Source: an uncultured Bacteroidota bacterium (GTDB lineage: Bacteria > Bacteroidota > Bacteroidia > UKL13-3). Taken from it: a DNA stretch of 64,000 nt. This document shows positions 1-9,799 of the stretch, in pieces (positions within the stretch are counted from its first letter, which is position 1; the number at the start of each line of letters is the position of its first letter). Under the pieces are notes generated by a model. That model saw only the letters and a list, made by a program, of their open reading frames with translations, had not been told where the DNA came from and ran no database searches. Location: assembly GCA_903850915.1 (NCBI GenBank), contig CAINMV010000005.1, positions 1 to 64,000 of the forward strand. The letters are read 5' to 3'. The translations under genes and the position numbers were made by a program.

Positions 1-668
1 GTTGTCGAAAGATTAGTCGTCCATGCCTTTCTGCCTAAAGGCTGAATATAAATTATATCATCCGATTGTAGGTAAAAGCCTTCTGATTTTAAAATATTAA
101 TATCTATTAAGTTTAAATAATGAATTTTATCACCTCTGATAATTTTAATATTCTTTCTGTCACCAAAATCAGTCAGATCACCAGAGGTAGCAAGAGCGTC
201 TAAAACATTAGAATTTTCTGAATTTAATGCTTTAACACCTGGATTCTTTACTTCACCTAATACCGTTACTTTAAATGAGACTAAATGAAGATTAATAATA
301 GGCTGCTTATAATATATGTTTGTTGCAGATAATAACGTATCCTTGGCTTTAAGAAAAGATAATCCGGCTAGCCTTATAGAACCAATAATTGGTATATCAA
401 CAGTGCTATCACCCTTTACTTGAACATTTGAGCCACCAGAAGTAGAACCAAGAATACTTACTGATGATTGAAGTGGAGTGCTAATATTTATACTAATAAA
501 ATCACCTACTGTAATGATATGTTTAGGAATTTCGTTCTTCTGGATATTAACTGAAGGATGCGTTTTATCGCCCTTTTTGTCTTGAAAATAGACTGTTTCT
601 TTAATACTTGTACATGATATTATTGTAGAAAAGCATAGTATCAAGAGAACGTAATTTACTAATTTCAT
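1..668 (-). CDS. Polysaccharide export lipoprotein, Wza-like (incomplete at window edge)
   Basis: This gene starts at 668 and runs off the left edge, leaving about 222 codons. The N terminus is a lipoprotein signal with a hydrophobic stretch ending in TIISC, so Cys19 is the probable lipidated residue. Next comes a poly-export domain with the phrase ITVGDFISINIS, and then an SLBB-type segment starting VTVLGEVKNPG and running to GDLTDFGDRKNIKI. These are hallmarks of the Wza/BexD family, which forms the outer-membrane channel for capsule or exopolysaccharide. A -7 element lies nine bases upstream of the ATG. The C-terminal part and neighbouring capsule genes lie outside the window, so the substrate is unknown. 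Confidence 0.85.
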   Translation of the reverse strand, partial: MKLVNYVLLILCFSTIISCTSIKETVYFQDKKGDKTHPSVNIQKNEIPKHIITVGDFISINISTPLQSSVSILGSTSGGSNVQVKGDSTVDIPIIGSIRLAGLSFLKAKDTLLSATNIYYKQPIINLHLVSFKVTVLGEVKNPGVKALNSENSNVLDALATSGDLTDFGDRKNIKIIRGDKIHYLNLIDINILKSEGFYLQSDDIIYIQPLGRKAWTTNLST

Positions 669-677
669 TATATAATG

Positions 678-685
678 CAAATATA
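678..685 (-). promoter_or_regulatory. -7 promoter element of the Wza-like gene
   Basis: TATATTTG on the minus strand matches the Bacteroidota -7 consensus TAnnTTTG. It ends nine bases before the ATG at 668, so the leader would be very short. A TTTG lies 24 bases further upstream, slightly too far for a standard -33 box. Confidence 0.5.
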
Positions 686-724
686 GCAAGTTTCAGCGAA
701 TGCTCTCTTCAAAATACATTGAAA

Positions 725-761
725 CAAAAAGAGCCATAACAATCTGTTACGGCTCTTTTTG
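725..761 (-). terminator. Rho-independent terminator after the POT transporter
   Basis: A long hairpin has an outer stem CAAAAAGAGCC/GGCTCTTTTTG, an inner stem with one mismatch and a three-base loop. Read on the minus strand it ends in a T run, and it lies just after the transporter stop codon at 778. Confidence 0.85.
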
Positions 762-777
762 TTATCTAAAATAAAAT

Positions 778-2553
778 TTACTTCACACCATGCATACGCT
801 GAACAAGCCATTTGTATAGCGCCAATAATACGAAGGCAGCTGTACCACTTAATACGATAAACACACAGAAGAAAATAAATAGATTATTGATTTCAATTCC
901 CATGAAAGATGGAATTTTAGCACCTGCGGCAGCCGGAGCATCACCTGCACCTGGAGGAATAAGAGCGGATAAGGTACCTGCAAATTTATTCGCTGCGGCA
1001 TTGGCTAAAAACCAAGTTCCCATTAATAACGATGATAAACGAAGTGGAGCTAATTTACTAACCATGCTTAAACCAATTGGCGACAAACACAATTCACCCA
1101 TAGTATGCACAATATATAAAGCAAATAGCCAAAACATAGCAATTTTTGTTGACGAATCCACACCATGCACTGCAAATGCAATAATAACATATCCTAAAGC
1201 CACTAAGCCTAATCCCATCGCCATTTTTATTGGTGATGATGGCTCTAAATTAACATTAGCCAACTTCCCCCAAATTACTGTAAATACAGGTGCCAGAATT
1301 ATAATTGCAAGTGGATTGATCGATTGAAACCATGAAGCAGGAAATTCATCGACATGAAAATCTGCTATTTGACCCATAAAGGTTAAAGCCACCACAGAAG
1401 CAATACAAATGCCTTGAACTCCTATTATTAGGTTCTTCGTCCATTCAAAAAACCATCCTAATGCCTTTGCAAGATAGAAAATTAACAATGCTGCACCTCC
1501 CATAATCAAATATTTGCTAACAGAAATACTAACGGCACGATCAACTTGTGAATCTGCAAAAAGAGTAAGGGAAGCTCCTGCCTGCTCGAAACATGCCCAA
1601 AAGAAAATTACAAAGAAAGCGAGTATAAAGATAACAATGATACGTTCACGCTCATCTTTGGTTAATGACTTATTGCTTAAAAGTATGATCGGCATAATAA
1701 CCATCGATGCATAAATTAAGTAGGCTATCGGATCTAAATTAGAAATAGTAAATGCCAAGGAATTTATATCAGCTACAGCTGTAGCACCAAAAATAGCAGA
1801 AACAAGCAGTTTAAAGTTTAAAAGAGCAAAGATGAAAGCGATAGAACCAAAAATCACTCCATATGTTTGCATATCCATTTTGGCTTTTGGCAATCCAATT
1901 GGGGTTCCATCAGGGCCTTTTAGATGTTTGTTTTTAAGCAATTCAAACGAAATTGTACTTACCACCATTCCAATCGCTGCGGCTAAGAAGCCATAACGAT
2001 AGTCATGGATTGTACCGTTTAGAGGCTCTGCCAAAGTACCACAAATTAAAGGTGAGAAAAAGGCCCCCATATTAATTCCCATATAAAAAATGGTGAAAGC
2101 GCCGTCAACTCTTGAATCATTTTTTGGGTAAAGTTGGCCAACCATGGTAGAAATATTCGGCTTGAAAAAACCATTACCAACAATTAATAAGGTAAGCCCT
2201 GCCCACATCATAGTAACCGCTGAGCCGCTTTGAGATCCTTCGGTAACAGCACTGCCACTCATGAAAAGCATAAACTGACCGAAAGCCATAAGGATACCCC
2301 CAATTAAAATACTTCTTCTATTACCCCAGAATTTATCTGCGATATAACCTCCTAATAGTGGAGTTAAATATACTAAGCCAGTAAAACTTCCGTAAATATT
2401 AGATGCTAAAGCCTTGTCAATGAATAAAGCTTTCGTCATGAAGAGGATAAAAATGGCCCGCATGCCATAATAGCTAAATCGCTCCCACATTTCTGTAAAG
2501 AACAATAAGTAAAGACCTCTTGGATGCGAGGCGGTTTGTGTTGTGTCAGACAT
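778..2553 (-). CDS. Proton-dependent oligopeptide transporter (POT/PTR family)
   Basis: A 591-residue polytopic inner-membrane protein of the POT/PTR2 branch of the major facilitator superfamily, which imports di- and tripeptides with protons. The family fingerprint ExxERFxYY is at residues 21-29, followed by the MFS loop GGYIADKFWGNRR at 68-80, the conserved lysine in GNGFFKPNIS at 126-135 and the signature FYMGIN at 156-161. Length is usual for the bacterial members with two extra helices. The gene lies 48 bases downstream of serS on the same strand and ends at a strong terminator. Substrate range within the family cannot be read from sequence. Confidence 0.93.
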   Translation of the reverse strand: MSDTTQTASHPRGLYLLFFTEMWERFSYYGMRAIFILFMTKALFIDKALASNIYGSFTGLVYLTPLLGGYIADKFWGNRRSILIGGILMAFGQFMLFMSGSAVTEGSQSGSAVTMMWAGLTLLIVGNGFFKPNISTMVGQLYPKNDSRVDGAFTIFYMGINMGAFFSPLICGTLAEPLNGTIHDYRYGFLAAAIGMVVSTISFELLKNKHLKGPDGTPIGLPKAKMDMQTYGVIFGSIAFIFALLNFKLLVSAIFGATAVADINSLAFTISNLDPIAYLIYASMVIMPIILLSNKSLTKDERERIIVIFILAFFVIFFWACFEQAGASLTLFADSQVDRAVSISVSKYLIMGGAALLIFYLAKALGWFFEWTKNLIIGVQGICIASVVALTFMGQIADFHVDEFPASWFQSINPLAIIILAPVFTVIWGKLANVNLEPSSPIKMAMGLGLVALGYVIIAFAVHGVDSSTKIAMFWLFALYIVHTMGELCLSPIGLSMVSKLAPLRLSSLLMGTWFLANAAANKFAGTLSALIPPGAGDAPAAAGAKIPSFMGIEINNLFIFFCVFIVLSGTAAFVLLALYKWLVQRMHGVK

Positions 2554-2601
2554 AATGGTTGTGTATTTTTAGATTATTATGTTGCAAGTAAGTAAAAAAA
2601 A

Positions 2602-3873
2602 TTAATTAATCAAATCAAAACCACAATATGGCTGAAGTGCTTTTGGTATTTTAATGCCTTCCAAAGTTTGATTATTCTCTAGGAGTGCTGCAACAATACG
2701 TGGCAGTGCTAGTGCTGAGCCATTTAAGGAATGTGCCAACACATTTTTCCCATCAACGTTTTTGTATCTGCATTTAAGACGATTTGTTTGAAATGTCTCG
2801 AAATTACTTACACTACTAACTTCTAACCACTTTTGTTGTGCCGCACTAAATACTTCAAAATCAAAGGTGAGTGCGCTATTAAAACTCATATCACCTCCAC
2901 ACAAACGTAAAATTCTATACGGTAACTCAAGTTTCTGAAGCAACCCTTTTACATGTAAAATCATCGCATCAAGGATTTCATACGAATCTTCTGGTTTGGA
3001 AATTTGAACAATTTCTACTTTATCAAATTGATGTAATCGATTTAGTCCACGCACATGCGCACCGTAACTCCCAGCCTCTCTTCGAAAACAAGGTGTATAG
3101 GCTACGCTTTTTACAGGCAATTGTTCTTCTTTTAATATTACATCCCGGAACATATTCGTGATAGGCACTTCAGCGGTTGGGATTAAATATAAGTCGTCGA
3201 TACCTATGTAGTACATTTGCCCTTCCTTATCAGGTAATTGTCCGGTACCAAAACCACTTTCTTTGTTTATTACTATCGGCGGTTGAACTTCATTATAATT
3301 CGCCCTCGTGGCTTCATCTAGGAAAAAGTTAATAAGTGCTCTTTGCAATCTAGCCCCCTTTCCTTTGTAAAATGGAAAGCCAGCACCTGTTACCTTGTTC
3401 CCCATTTCAAAATCGATGATATCATACTTTGATGTAAGCTCCCAATGTGGAACAGCACCATCATATAAATTAGGAATGTCTCCTTCTTGAAAAATATTTT
3501 CGTTTTCGTCTGGAGTTTTCCCAAATGGAACGGAAGAATGCGGCATATTGGGCAACTTCACCAAGTTATCTAGGAGTTGTTTTTCAATGGAGTCAAGACG
3601 TTCCTCCATCGTTTTTTGAACTTCACGAGCCAAGGTGCTTTTCGCTTTCATTGCTTCCGATTCTTCAACCAAACCGCGCTTCATTAGGTTGCCAATTTCC
3701 TTGGCCATCACATTCATTTCACTTTTGTTGCGCTCAGCCTCCGTTTGGGTTCTACGTTTTTGTTCATCTAAAGCTAAAATTTCATCAACAAGATTTAACT
3801 CCTTGAAATTCTTCTTTTGAAGGCCAATTATGACAGCATCTTTATTCTCTCTAATATATTGTAATTGTAACAT
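2602..3873 (-). CDS. serS: Seryl-tRNA synthetase
   Basis: A 423-residue class II aminoacyl-tRNA synthetase that charges tRNA-Ser and tRNA-Sec. Residues 1 to about 110 form the charged coiled-coil arm that binds the tRNA extra arm. The catalytic domain shows motif 2 (FRREAGSYG with RGLNRLHQFDKVE) and motif 3 (LNGSALALPRIVAALLEN, 383-400). Length matches the family. Upstream, at 3911-3918, is TAAATTCG, one base off the -7 consensus; the distance of about 37 bases to the ATG allows a normal leader. It is an essential cytoplasmic enzyme with no unusual residue seen. Confidence 0.97.
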   Translation of the reverse strand: MLQLQYIRENKDAVIIGLQKKNFKELNLVDEILALDEQKRRTQTEAERNKSEMNVMAKEIGNLMKRGLVEESEAMKAKSTLAREVQKTMEERLDSIEKQLLDNLVKLPNMPHSSVPFGKTPDENENIFQEGDIPNLYDGAVPHWELTSKYDIIDFEMGNKVTGAGFPFYKGKGARLQRALINFFLDEATRANYNEVQPPIVINKESGFGTGQLPDKEGQMYYIGIDDLYLIPTAEVPITNMFRDVILKEEQLPVKSVAYTPCFRREAGSYGAHVRGLNRLHQFDKVEIVQISKPEDSYEILDAMILHVKGLLQKLELPYRILRLCGGDMSFNSALTFDFEVFSAAQQKWLEVSSVSNFETFQTNRLKCRYKNVDGKNVLAHSLNGSALALPRIVAALLENNQTLEGIKIPKALQPYCGFDLIN

Positions 3874-4112
3874 ATAAAGGGTTGTTTGGTTATTTAATAA
3901 AATTGAAAAACGAATTTACTCAAGTTGAAACTTGCATTTTAAGGCTGTAAAAATATTAAAATTTATCTAAAGGCATTTTTATAGATAATAACATTTGTTG
4001 AGTTACATTATTAAATAGTTGTTTTTATTAGGCCTTTAATGGCAATATGATTAAACTACATCAAAAAGTAAATAAGTGTTTAAGTGACTTTTTTTACCTA
4101 AACTTTTCAAAG

Positions 4113-4120
4113 TATATTTG
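4113..4120 (+). promoter_or_regulatory. -7 promoter element of gldC
   Basis: TATATTTG matches TAnnTTTG exactly and ends nine bases before the chosen ATG at 4130. It overlaps the alternative TTG start at 4118, which argues against that start. Confidence 0.55.
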
Positions 4121-4129
4121 CTCACTTCT

Positions 4130-4456
4130 ATGAAAGAGTCTGAAATAAATTTTAAAATTAGCCTGGATGATGATCAGGTACCTTATGCAATTGATTGGGA
4201 GGCCACTGATGCTGGCGCCGAAAAAAGGCCAACAAAAGCCATCATGTTAAGTATGTGGGATCCTGAAGAAAAAGGGGCCTTACGTATCGACCTTTGGACA
4301 AAAGAGATGTCGGTAGAAGAGATGAATCATTTTTTTTACCAAACTTTAATGACAATGGCAGACACATACGAAAGGGCTACCATGAATAAGGAAGTAGCGA
4401 TAATGATAAAGGAATTTACTATTGGCATTGGAAAAAAGACAAAAGTAATTAAGTAG
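4130..4456 (+). CDS. gldC: Gliding motility-associated protein GldC
   Basis: A small acidic cytoplasmic protein of 108 residues beginning MKESEINFKISLD. Its composition and phrases such as IDWEATDAG, MLSMWDPEEKGALRIDLWTK and MNHFFYQTLM match the GldC family of the Bacteroidota. GldC was found through gliding mutants of Flavobacterium and supports gliding, but its biochemical role is unknown. I chose the ATG at 4130 because the in-frame TTG at 4118 falls inside the -7 element. The next gene, ruvB, begins 85 bases later. gldB is elsewhere in this window (30801-31841), not adjacent. Confidence 0.88.
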   Translation: MKESEINFKISLDDDQVPYAIDWEATDAGAEKRPTKAIMLSMWDPEEKGALRIDLWTKEMSVEEMNHFFYQTLMTMADTYERATMNKEVAIMIKEFTIGIGKKTKVIK

Positions 4457-4541
4457 TGATTAAATATTGCACTTAATTGAGAATTCTAATTTAAGCTTCA
4501 TCAATACGAATAGACTATAACTATCCATACTAATTACTAAA

Positions 4542-5567
4542 GTGCGAAATCCCAACCTTAACCCTGAAGAGTCGAATCTATCAAGTCCAGAGAAGGATTT
4601 AGAACGTGTATTACGACCACAAGAATTTGACGATTTTACTGGTCAGGAGAAAATTATTGAGAACCTAAAAATTTTTGTTAGTGCTGCCAAACAACGCGGT
4701 GAAGCCCTTGACCATGTGCTATTACATGGCCCTCCAGGACTTGGCAAAACTACTTTAGCTACCATCATCGCCAATGAACTTGGAGCATCGATGAAGACTA
4801 CCTCTGGACCCGTGCTCGAAAAGCCAGGTGATTTAGCCGGGTTACTTACCAATCTTGAAACTGGAGACGTTTTATTTATTGATGAGATACACCGATTAAG
4901 CCCGGTAGTGGAGGAATACTTATATAGTGCTGTGGAGGATTACAAAATTGATATTATGATTGAATCTGGGCCCAATGCCCGTTCAATACAAATTACACTC
5001 AATCCGTTCACATTAATTGGCGCAACCACTAGAAGTGGTTTACTTACCTCACCTCTCCGTGCTCGTTTTGGCATTAATGCTAGACTAGAATATTACGATA
5101 TAAACTTACTTACTACCATCGTAAAGCGCTCTGCTGTTATTTTAAAAACTACTTTACATGAGGAAGCCGCCTTTGAAATTGCACGTCGTAGCCGGGGAAC
5201 ACCTCGAATTGCAAATGCCTTGCTTCGTAGAACACGTGACTTTGCTCAAATTAAAAACAATGGCATCATAGATATACAAATTGCCCGATTTGCTTTATCC
5301 GCACTTAATGTAGATGTTAATGGATTGGATGAGATGGACAATAAAATACTATATACAATAGTAGAAAAGTTTAAGGGTGGCCCCGTTGGAATTAAAACCA
5401 TCGCCACAGCGGTAAGTGAAGATGAAGGTACCATTGAAGAGGTATATGAACCATTTCTAATTAAAGAAGGCTATATTAATAGAACAGCAAGAGGTAGAGA
5501 AGCTACAGAAAAGGCCTACAAACACCTTGGGGTGATTCCGAGTTATAAAATTAACCAGCTGTTTTAA
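4542..5567 (+). CDS. ruvB: Holliday junction branch migration helicase RuvB
   Basis: A 341-residue AAA+ motor that drives RuvA-bound Holliday junction migration. Walker A GPPGLGKT is at 63-70, Walker B with DEIH at 114-117, the sensor/arginine-finger segment [18 protein letters not shown] follows at about 160-178, and a winged-helix domain ends the protein. The start is GTG at 4542, since the family N terminus (NPNLNPEES) begins right there and no ATG fits. A lipoprotein gene begins two bases after the stop and queG follows, so the three are probably co-transcribed; the grouping has no obvious functional logic. Confidence 0.96.
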   Translation: MRNPNLNPEESNLSSPEKDLERVLRPQEFDDFTGQEKIIENLKIFVSAAKQRGEALDHVLLHGPPGLGKTTLATIIANELGASMKTTSGPVLEKPGDLAGLLTNLETGDVLFIDEIHRLSPVVEEYLYSAVEDYKIDIMIESGPNARSIQITLNPFTLIGATTRSGLLTSPLRARFGINARLEYYDINLLTTIVKRSAVILKTTLHEEAAFEIARRSRGTPRIANALLRRTRDFAQIKNNGIIDIQIARFALSALNVDVNGLDEMDNKILYTIVEKFKGGPVGIKTIATAVSEDEGTIEEVYEPFLIKEGYINRTARGREATEKAYKHLGVIPSYKINQLF

Positions 5568-5569
5568 CA

Positions 5570-6154
5570 ATGAGGATATTGCAATTTTGGATTTCAATTG
5601 GCTTTATAAGTATAACAATTGTAACCTGTAAAAACAAAATCAAACCTTTGGCAAAAATACAGCCAAAAGGGTTTGCTAGCTTTGTGAAGAACTTCGATAC
5701 CTTAACCCCACCTTTAATTATTAGCTATCCAAACTTTTTAAAAGAGAACGTATATCAATTTCAAACGCTAAAAAAAATAGACGTTAAGGATATGCAAGAT
5801 TATATGAAAATGGATTCGCTTATCCCCTATCCAGTATATTATTATGGGCAATTACCCATGAAGGACTCTACGTATTATTTAATTAATTACTTCGAGATTA
5901 AGGATAATGTGAACCCGAGTATGTGGTGGACGCTTATGAAATTCAATTATTATGGCGAACTACTTAGTGAGACAAACATCAGCTATTGTTTAAAAGATAG
6001 CAACATGATTGAAGAACGTTTCTGTAAAATAAACCCTACGTTAAATTGCTTCTATGTTGAAGTTAAAGGAAAGTGGGACGAGAAAAACAAAGCGATCATT
6101 GACACCTCCATTAGCCAGCATACCATCAACCTTACCCTCGATCAGCATCGTTAA
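5570..6154 (+). CDS. Putative lipoprotein of unknown function
   Basis: A 194-residue protein that I do not recognise. The N terminus is a hydrophobic segment ending IVTC, so Cys20 is a plausible lipidation site. The rest is soluble, rich in Tyr, Met and Asp, with phrases such as [15 protein letters not shown] and [14 protein letters not shown] that suggest a beta-rich fold. It lies two bases after ruvB and seven bases before queG, apparently in one transcription unit. No domain can be assigned from sequence reading alone. Confidence 0.75.
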   Translation: MRILQFWISIGFISITIVTCKNKIKPLAKIQPKGFASFVKNFDTLTPPLIISYPNFLKENVYQFQTLKKIDVKDMQDYMKMDSLIPYPVYYYGQLPMKDSTYYLINYFEIKDNVNPSMWWTLMKFNYYGELLSETNISYCLKDSNMIEERFCKINPTLNCFYVEVKGKWDEKNKAIIDTSISQHTINLTLDQHR

Positions 6155-6161
6155 TTGTGCT

Positions 6162-7082
6162 ATGCATAACGCCAACGCACAACAATTAAAAGAACAAGCC
6201 CGAAATTTGGGATTTAGTTTCTGTGGTATTAGCAAAGCTACTGAACTTACCGATGATGCCAGACGACTCGAAAATTGGCTTAATGCAAATAGAAATGGAC
6301 AAATGCGTTACATGGAAAACTATTTCGACATTCGAATAGACCCTAGAAAACTAGTCGATAACGCAAAATCAGTGATTACATTGCTTTTTAATTATTTCCC
6401 TGAAAAAATGCAACGGACAGACACCTATCAAGTTTCGAAGTATGCCTATGGAAACGATTACCACGAAGTGATTAAACACAAATTGCATGAATTACTTCAA
6501 TTTTTGCGAAATGAGATAGGAGACATTAATGGTCGATGTTTTGTAGATTCTGCACCAATTCTAGAACGATCCTGGGCACAGAAAAGTGGTGCTGGATGGG
6601 TAGGAAAAAATGGCAACTTAATTACAAAGCAACATGGGTCCTTCTTTTTTCTAGCCGAAATTGTATGTGATGTAGCCTTTGAATACGATACACCCTTTAG
6701 TAAAGATTATTGTGGCACATGCAAGGCTTGTGTTGATGCTTGTCCAACGCAAGCAATTATGCCGAATAAAGAAATTGATGGCAGCAAATGTATTTCATAT
6801 TTCACCATTGAACTTAAAGATGCAATTCCGCAAAACATGAAAGGACAGTTTCAAGATTGGATCTTTGGATGCGATGCTTGTCAAGATGTATGCCCTTGGA
6901 ATAGATTTAGCAGCCCAAATATTGAACCAAAATTTAAGCCAAATGAGGAACTATTAAATTACTCTAAAGTTGAATGGGAGGAAATAACTGCAGAAGTATT
7001 TCAGAAAGTTTTTAGAAAATCTGCCATTAATCGAACAAAATATGATGGGCTAATGCGCAATATAAAATTTATTGCTTCATAA
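6162..7082 (+). CDS. queG: Epoxyqueuosine reductase QueG
   Basis: A 306-residue cobalamin-dependent iron-sulfur enzyme that carries out the last step of queuosine synthesis in tRNA, reducing epoxyqueuosine to queuosine. Two 4Fe-4S motifs are visible: [12 protein letters not shown] (Cys184, 187, 190, 194) and Cys210 with CDACQDVCP (Cys237, 240, 244). Asp129 in FVDSAP fits the proposed catalytic acid. The frame is open further upstream, but the conserved N terminus begins at the ATG at 6162, which also leaves the preceding lipoprotein gene free of overlap. The C-terminal HEAT-like extension found in some QueG proteins is absent. Confidence 0.94.
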   Translation: MHNANAQQLKEQARNLGFSFCGISKATELTDDARRLENWLNANRNGQMRYMENYFDIRIDPRKLVDNAKSVITLLFNYFPEKMQRTDTYQVSKYAYGNDYHEVIKHKLHELLQFLRNEIGDINGRCFVDSAPILERSWAQKSGAGWVGKNGNLITKQHGSFFFLAEIVCDVAFEYDTPFSKDYCGTCKACVDACPTQAIMPNKEIDGSKCISYFTIELKDAIPQNMKGQFQDWIFGCDACQDVCPWNRFSSPNIEPKFKPNEELLNYSKVEWEEITAEVFQKVFRKSAINRTKYDGLMRNIKFIAS

Positions 7083-7117
7083 TTGTCATTATCATTAGCT
7101 AAATTCATTTAAAGAAG

Positions 7118-9340
7118 TTATAAAGGTTTCAATTTAAGTAATAAACTATTGCTAACTACACTTATAGAGCTAAGTGCCATTGCAGCACCTGCAAGCATTG
7201 GATTAAGCATAAAACCATTAATAGGGAATAGCGCCCCAGCTGCAATTGGGATACCAATAACATTATAAACAAAAGCCCAATATAAATTCTGTTTTATTGT
7301 TTGAACTGTTAGTTTCGACAATCGTATTGCTTTTGTTAATGACATTAAATCGGAAGAGATTATCGTCATGCGTGCAACATCGATGGCGATATCAGACCCT
7401 TTGCCCATCGCAATACTTACATTGGCAAACGCTAAGGCTTCTGCGTCGTTTATACCATCGCCTACCATGGCCACAATGCTACCTTTTAGCTGCAACTTTT
7501 GAATAAATTGTGCTTTCTGATGCGGCAACATCTCTGAATTAAAAGTTTCTATTCCAACATTTTTCGCAATAGCTTCAGCAGTTTGTTTATTGTCACCGGT
7601 GAGCATAATTACCTCAATACCTTGTAATTTTAGCTCCATTATTGCCTTTTTGGATGATGACTTCACTTGATCGGCAATACCTAAAATGGCAATAACACCT
7701 TTATTATCTGCAAAATAGATTACAGTTTTCGCTTCTTGCTGTAATTTAATTGCAATCTGACGATCATTGTCGGATATCAAAACACCGTTTTCGGTTATCC
7801 AAGTAGCATTTCCAGCATAATAAATAGCCTCATTAGAGAAACCCGAAATGCCTTTCCCACTTTCACTTTGAATCGAGGAAATGACAGCAGGAATTATACC
7901 CATTGAATGAAGTTTTTTCACGATTGCTTCAGCCAAAGGATGTTCGGATTGCAACTCGATGGCGAGTAATACTTGTTTAAGCTGATCCTTTTCTTGATGA
8001 TGGGAGCTAAAAATTAAATCGGTTACCATGGGTTTACCCTCCGTGATTGTGCCCGTTTTATCCAAGACAATAACATCAACTTTTCGAGCTATTTCCAAAC
8101 TTTCAGCATCTTTAATTAGAATCCCATTTTCAGCACCTTTTCCTACACCAACCATTATTGCTGTTGGTGTAGCAAGCCCGAGGGCGCAAGGACAGGCAAT
8201 AACAAGAACCGTGACCATTGACATTAATGCATGAGTAATTGCATTTTCACCTCCAAAAATCATCCAAATACCAAAACTTAATAAAGAGATACAGAGTACA
8301 ATTGGAACAAAAATTCCAGCTATTTTGTCAACTAATTTTTGTACTGGAGCCTTACTACCTTGTGCATCCTGTACTCGATTAATAATATGGGCAAGCAAAG
8401 TTTGACCACCAATTTTCTTTGCAATAATTTTCAAGCTTCCCTTTTGATTGATGGTACCTGTAAAAAGCATACTCCCAATAGTTTTTTCAATTGGCAATGC
8501 TTCACCAGAGATCATACTTTCATCAACAAATGAGACACCTTCTAATACCTCTCCATCAACTGGAATTCGTTCTCCAGGTTTTACCAAAAGTTTATCATGC
8601 ATTTGCACTAAATCAATTGAAATCACCTCTATTATTCCAGATGAAGTGATTCGATTTACTACATTAGGCTGCATTCCAATTAGTTTTTTAATGGCTGTAG
8701 TTGTGTTTGATTTTGCTTTTTCCTCCAACAACTTACCTAATAAAACAAATGCAACTACTGCGGCTGAAGCCTCGAAATAAACGTGTGGCTGCAACCCTCT
8801 ACGAAGCCAAAAATTAGGATAAAAAGTATTGAAAACGCTAAAGATAAAAGCGATTCCGGTGCTTAAAGCCACTAAAGTATCCATGGTAGCCTTTCCATAT
8901 TTTGCTTGACGAAATGAATTTTCAAAAAACCCACTTCCCGTCCAAAATAAAACTGGAATGGTAAGAATAAGCATGGTATAATTCGCATAATGCCAATCCA
9001 TGAAGAACATTCCAATTAGCGAAATAGGAATAGCAAGTGAAATCGAAAAAAATGTTCGAAAACGCAAATTATCTAAAAAAAGCTCCCTGTATTGTTCTTG
9101 TAATTCCTTACCGTTTTCTTCTTCAATAATTAAATCGTAACCGGCCTCCTGAAGTGCTTTTTTAAGACCCTTTGAATCAATTAAATCAGAATCAAAAGTT
9201 ACAGCAGCCTCTCCATTTGCATAATTAACAGCAGCGCTCTCAACTCCATTTAATGACGAAAGCACCGATTCTGAACTAATAGCACAAGAAGCGCAGCTCA
9301 TTCCGGTAAGCGGGTATTGCTTTTTAACCAATTTTGGCAT
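7118..9340 (-). CDS. copA: Copper-exporting P-type ATPase
   Basis: A 740-residue P1B-type ATPase that pumps Cu(I) across the inner membrane. One N-terminal heavy-metal-associated domain carries GMSCASC (Cys16, Cys19). The membrane ion site is CPC in VIACPCALG, the phosphorylation loop is DKTGTIT, and the hinge is GDGINDAEA at 627-635. The YN pair in the penultimate helix (YNVIGIP) and MALSS in the last helix are the Cu(I)-specific P1B-1 signature. The frame opens with a GTG at 9352, but the ATG at 9340 gives a standard N terminus and a short leader after the -7 element. No copper chaperone or regulator is adjacent. Confidence 0.94.
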   Translation of the reverse strand: MPKLVKKQYPLTGMSCASCAISSESVLSSLNGVESAAVNYANGEAAVTFDSDLIDSKGLKKALQEAGYDLIIEEENGKELQEQYRELFLDNLRFRTFFSISLAIPISLIGMFFMDWHYANYTMLILTIPVLFWTGSGFFENSFRQAKYGKATMDTLVALSTGIAFIFSVFNTFYPNFWLRRGLQPHVYFEASAAVVAFVLLGKLLEEKAKSNTTTAIKKLIGMQPNVVNRITSSGIIEVISIDLVQMHDKLLVKPGERIPVDGEVLEGVSFVDESMISGEALPIEKTIGSMLFTGTINQKGSLKIIAKKIGGQTLLAHIINRVQDAQGSKAPVQKLVDKIAGIFVPIVLCISLLSFGIWMIFGGENAITHALMSMVTVLVIACPCALGLATPTAIMVGVGKGAENGILIKDAESLEIARKVDVIVLDKTGTITEGKPMVTDLIFSSHHQEKDQLKQVLLAIELQSEHPLAEAIVKKLHSMGIIPAVISSIQSESGKGISGFSNEAIYYAGNATWITENGVLISDNDRQIAIKLQQEAKTVIYFADNKGVIAILGIADQVKSSSKKAIMELKLQGIEVIMLTGDNKQTAEAIAKNVGIETFNSEMLPHQKAQFIQKLQLKGSIVAMVGDGINDAEALAFANVSIAMGKGSDIAIDVARMTIISSDLMSLTKAIRLSKLTVQTIKQNLYWAFVYNVIGIPIAAGALFPINGFMLNPMLAGAAMALSSISVVSNSLLLKLKPL

Positions 9341-9365
9341 TTTAAAGATCACTTGAAATTTAAGG

Positions 9366-9373
9366 CAAAGTTA
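9366..9373 (-). promoter_or_regulatory. -7 promoter element of copA
   Basis: TAACTTTG on the minus strand matches TAnnTTTG. It lies 25 bases before the ATG at 9340, leaving a leader of roughly 20 bases. I saw no copper-regulator palindrome around it. Confidence 0.45.
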
Positions 9374-9564
9374 GATTGGAAAAGTTAGATATTATGATAA
9401 ACTTAAATGAGAATTGTCATTAAATTAGCATACTAAATTTCAATTTCGGCATAAAAGAACTATTGTCATGATACGTTGAAAATTACATTACAATATTTTT
9501 TAATCTATTTCGTTTAAACATTTTGAAATTAAACCTAATTTTACCATTTATAAACACCATTAAT

Positions 9565-9798
9565 ATGAAACAAATATTTACACCGAACGATTTATTGAGA
9601 TTCATTTATAAGGAGATGGGAGAAGAAGAAGAAAACGCAATCCAAAATCAACTTAAAACCAATAGGGATTTATCGCAGGAATTTCGGATTTTGCTTGATG
9701 GTATATTGATTTTAGACCAGGGCGAAATGACTCCGAATAGCTCCCTGATAGAGGAGTTAAAAGGTAAACTGCTGAATCGACAAGAGTCATCGAAATAG
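9565..9798 (+). CDS. Small acidic protein, anti-sigma N-terminus-like
   Basis: A 77-residue protein starting MKQIFTPNDLLRFIYKEM. The pattern LLRFIYKEMGEEEENAIQNQL followed by a run of helices and a Pro-containing tail resembles the small conserved Bacteroidota proteins and the N-terminal domains of anti-sigma factors (YxE...EEnaIexxL). No membrane segment or zinc motif is visible and no sigma factor gene is adjacent. I chose the ATG at 9565; the upstream in-frame start at 9523 adds a hydrophobic stretch without any similarity. The function is inferred weakly. The gene converges with the VWA gene, ending two bases away from it. Confidence 0.65.
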   Translation: MKQIFTPNDLLRFIYKEMGEEEENAIQNQLKTNRDLSQEFRILLDGILILDQGEMTPNSSLIEELKGKLLNRQESSK

Positions 9799-9799
9799 A

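Noticed and set aside
812-1327. Long open frame on the plus strand opposite the POT transporter gene, 171 codons
   Set aside because: It is antisense to a clear transporter gene, has no domain similarity, and its composition is that of a complementary strand.
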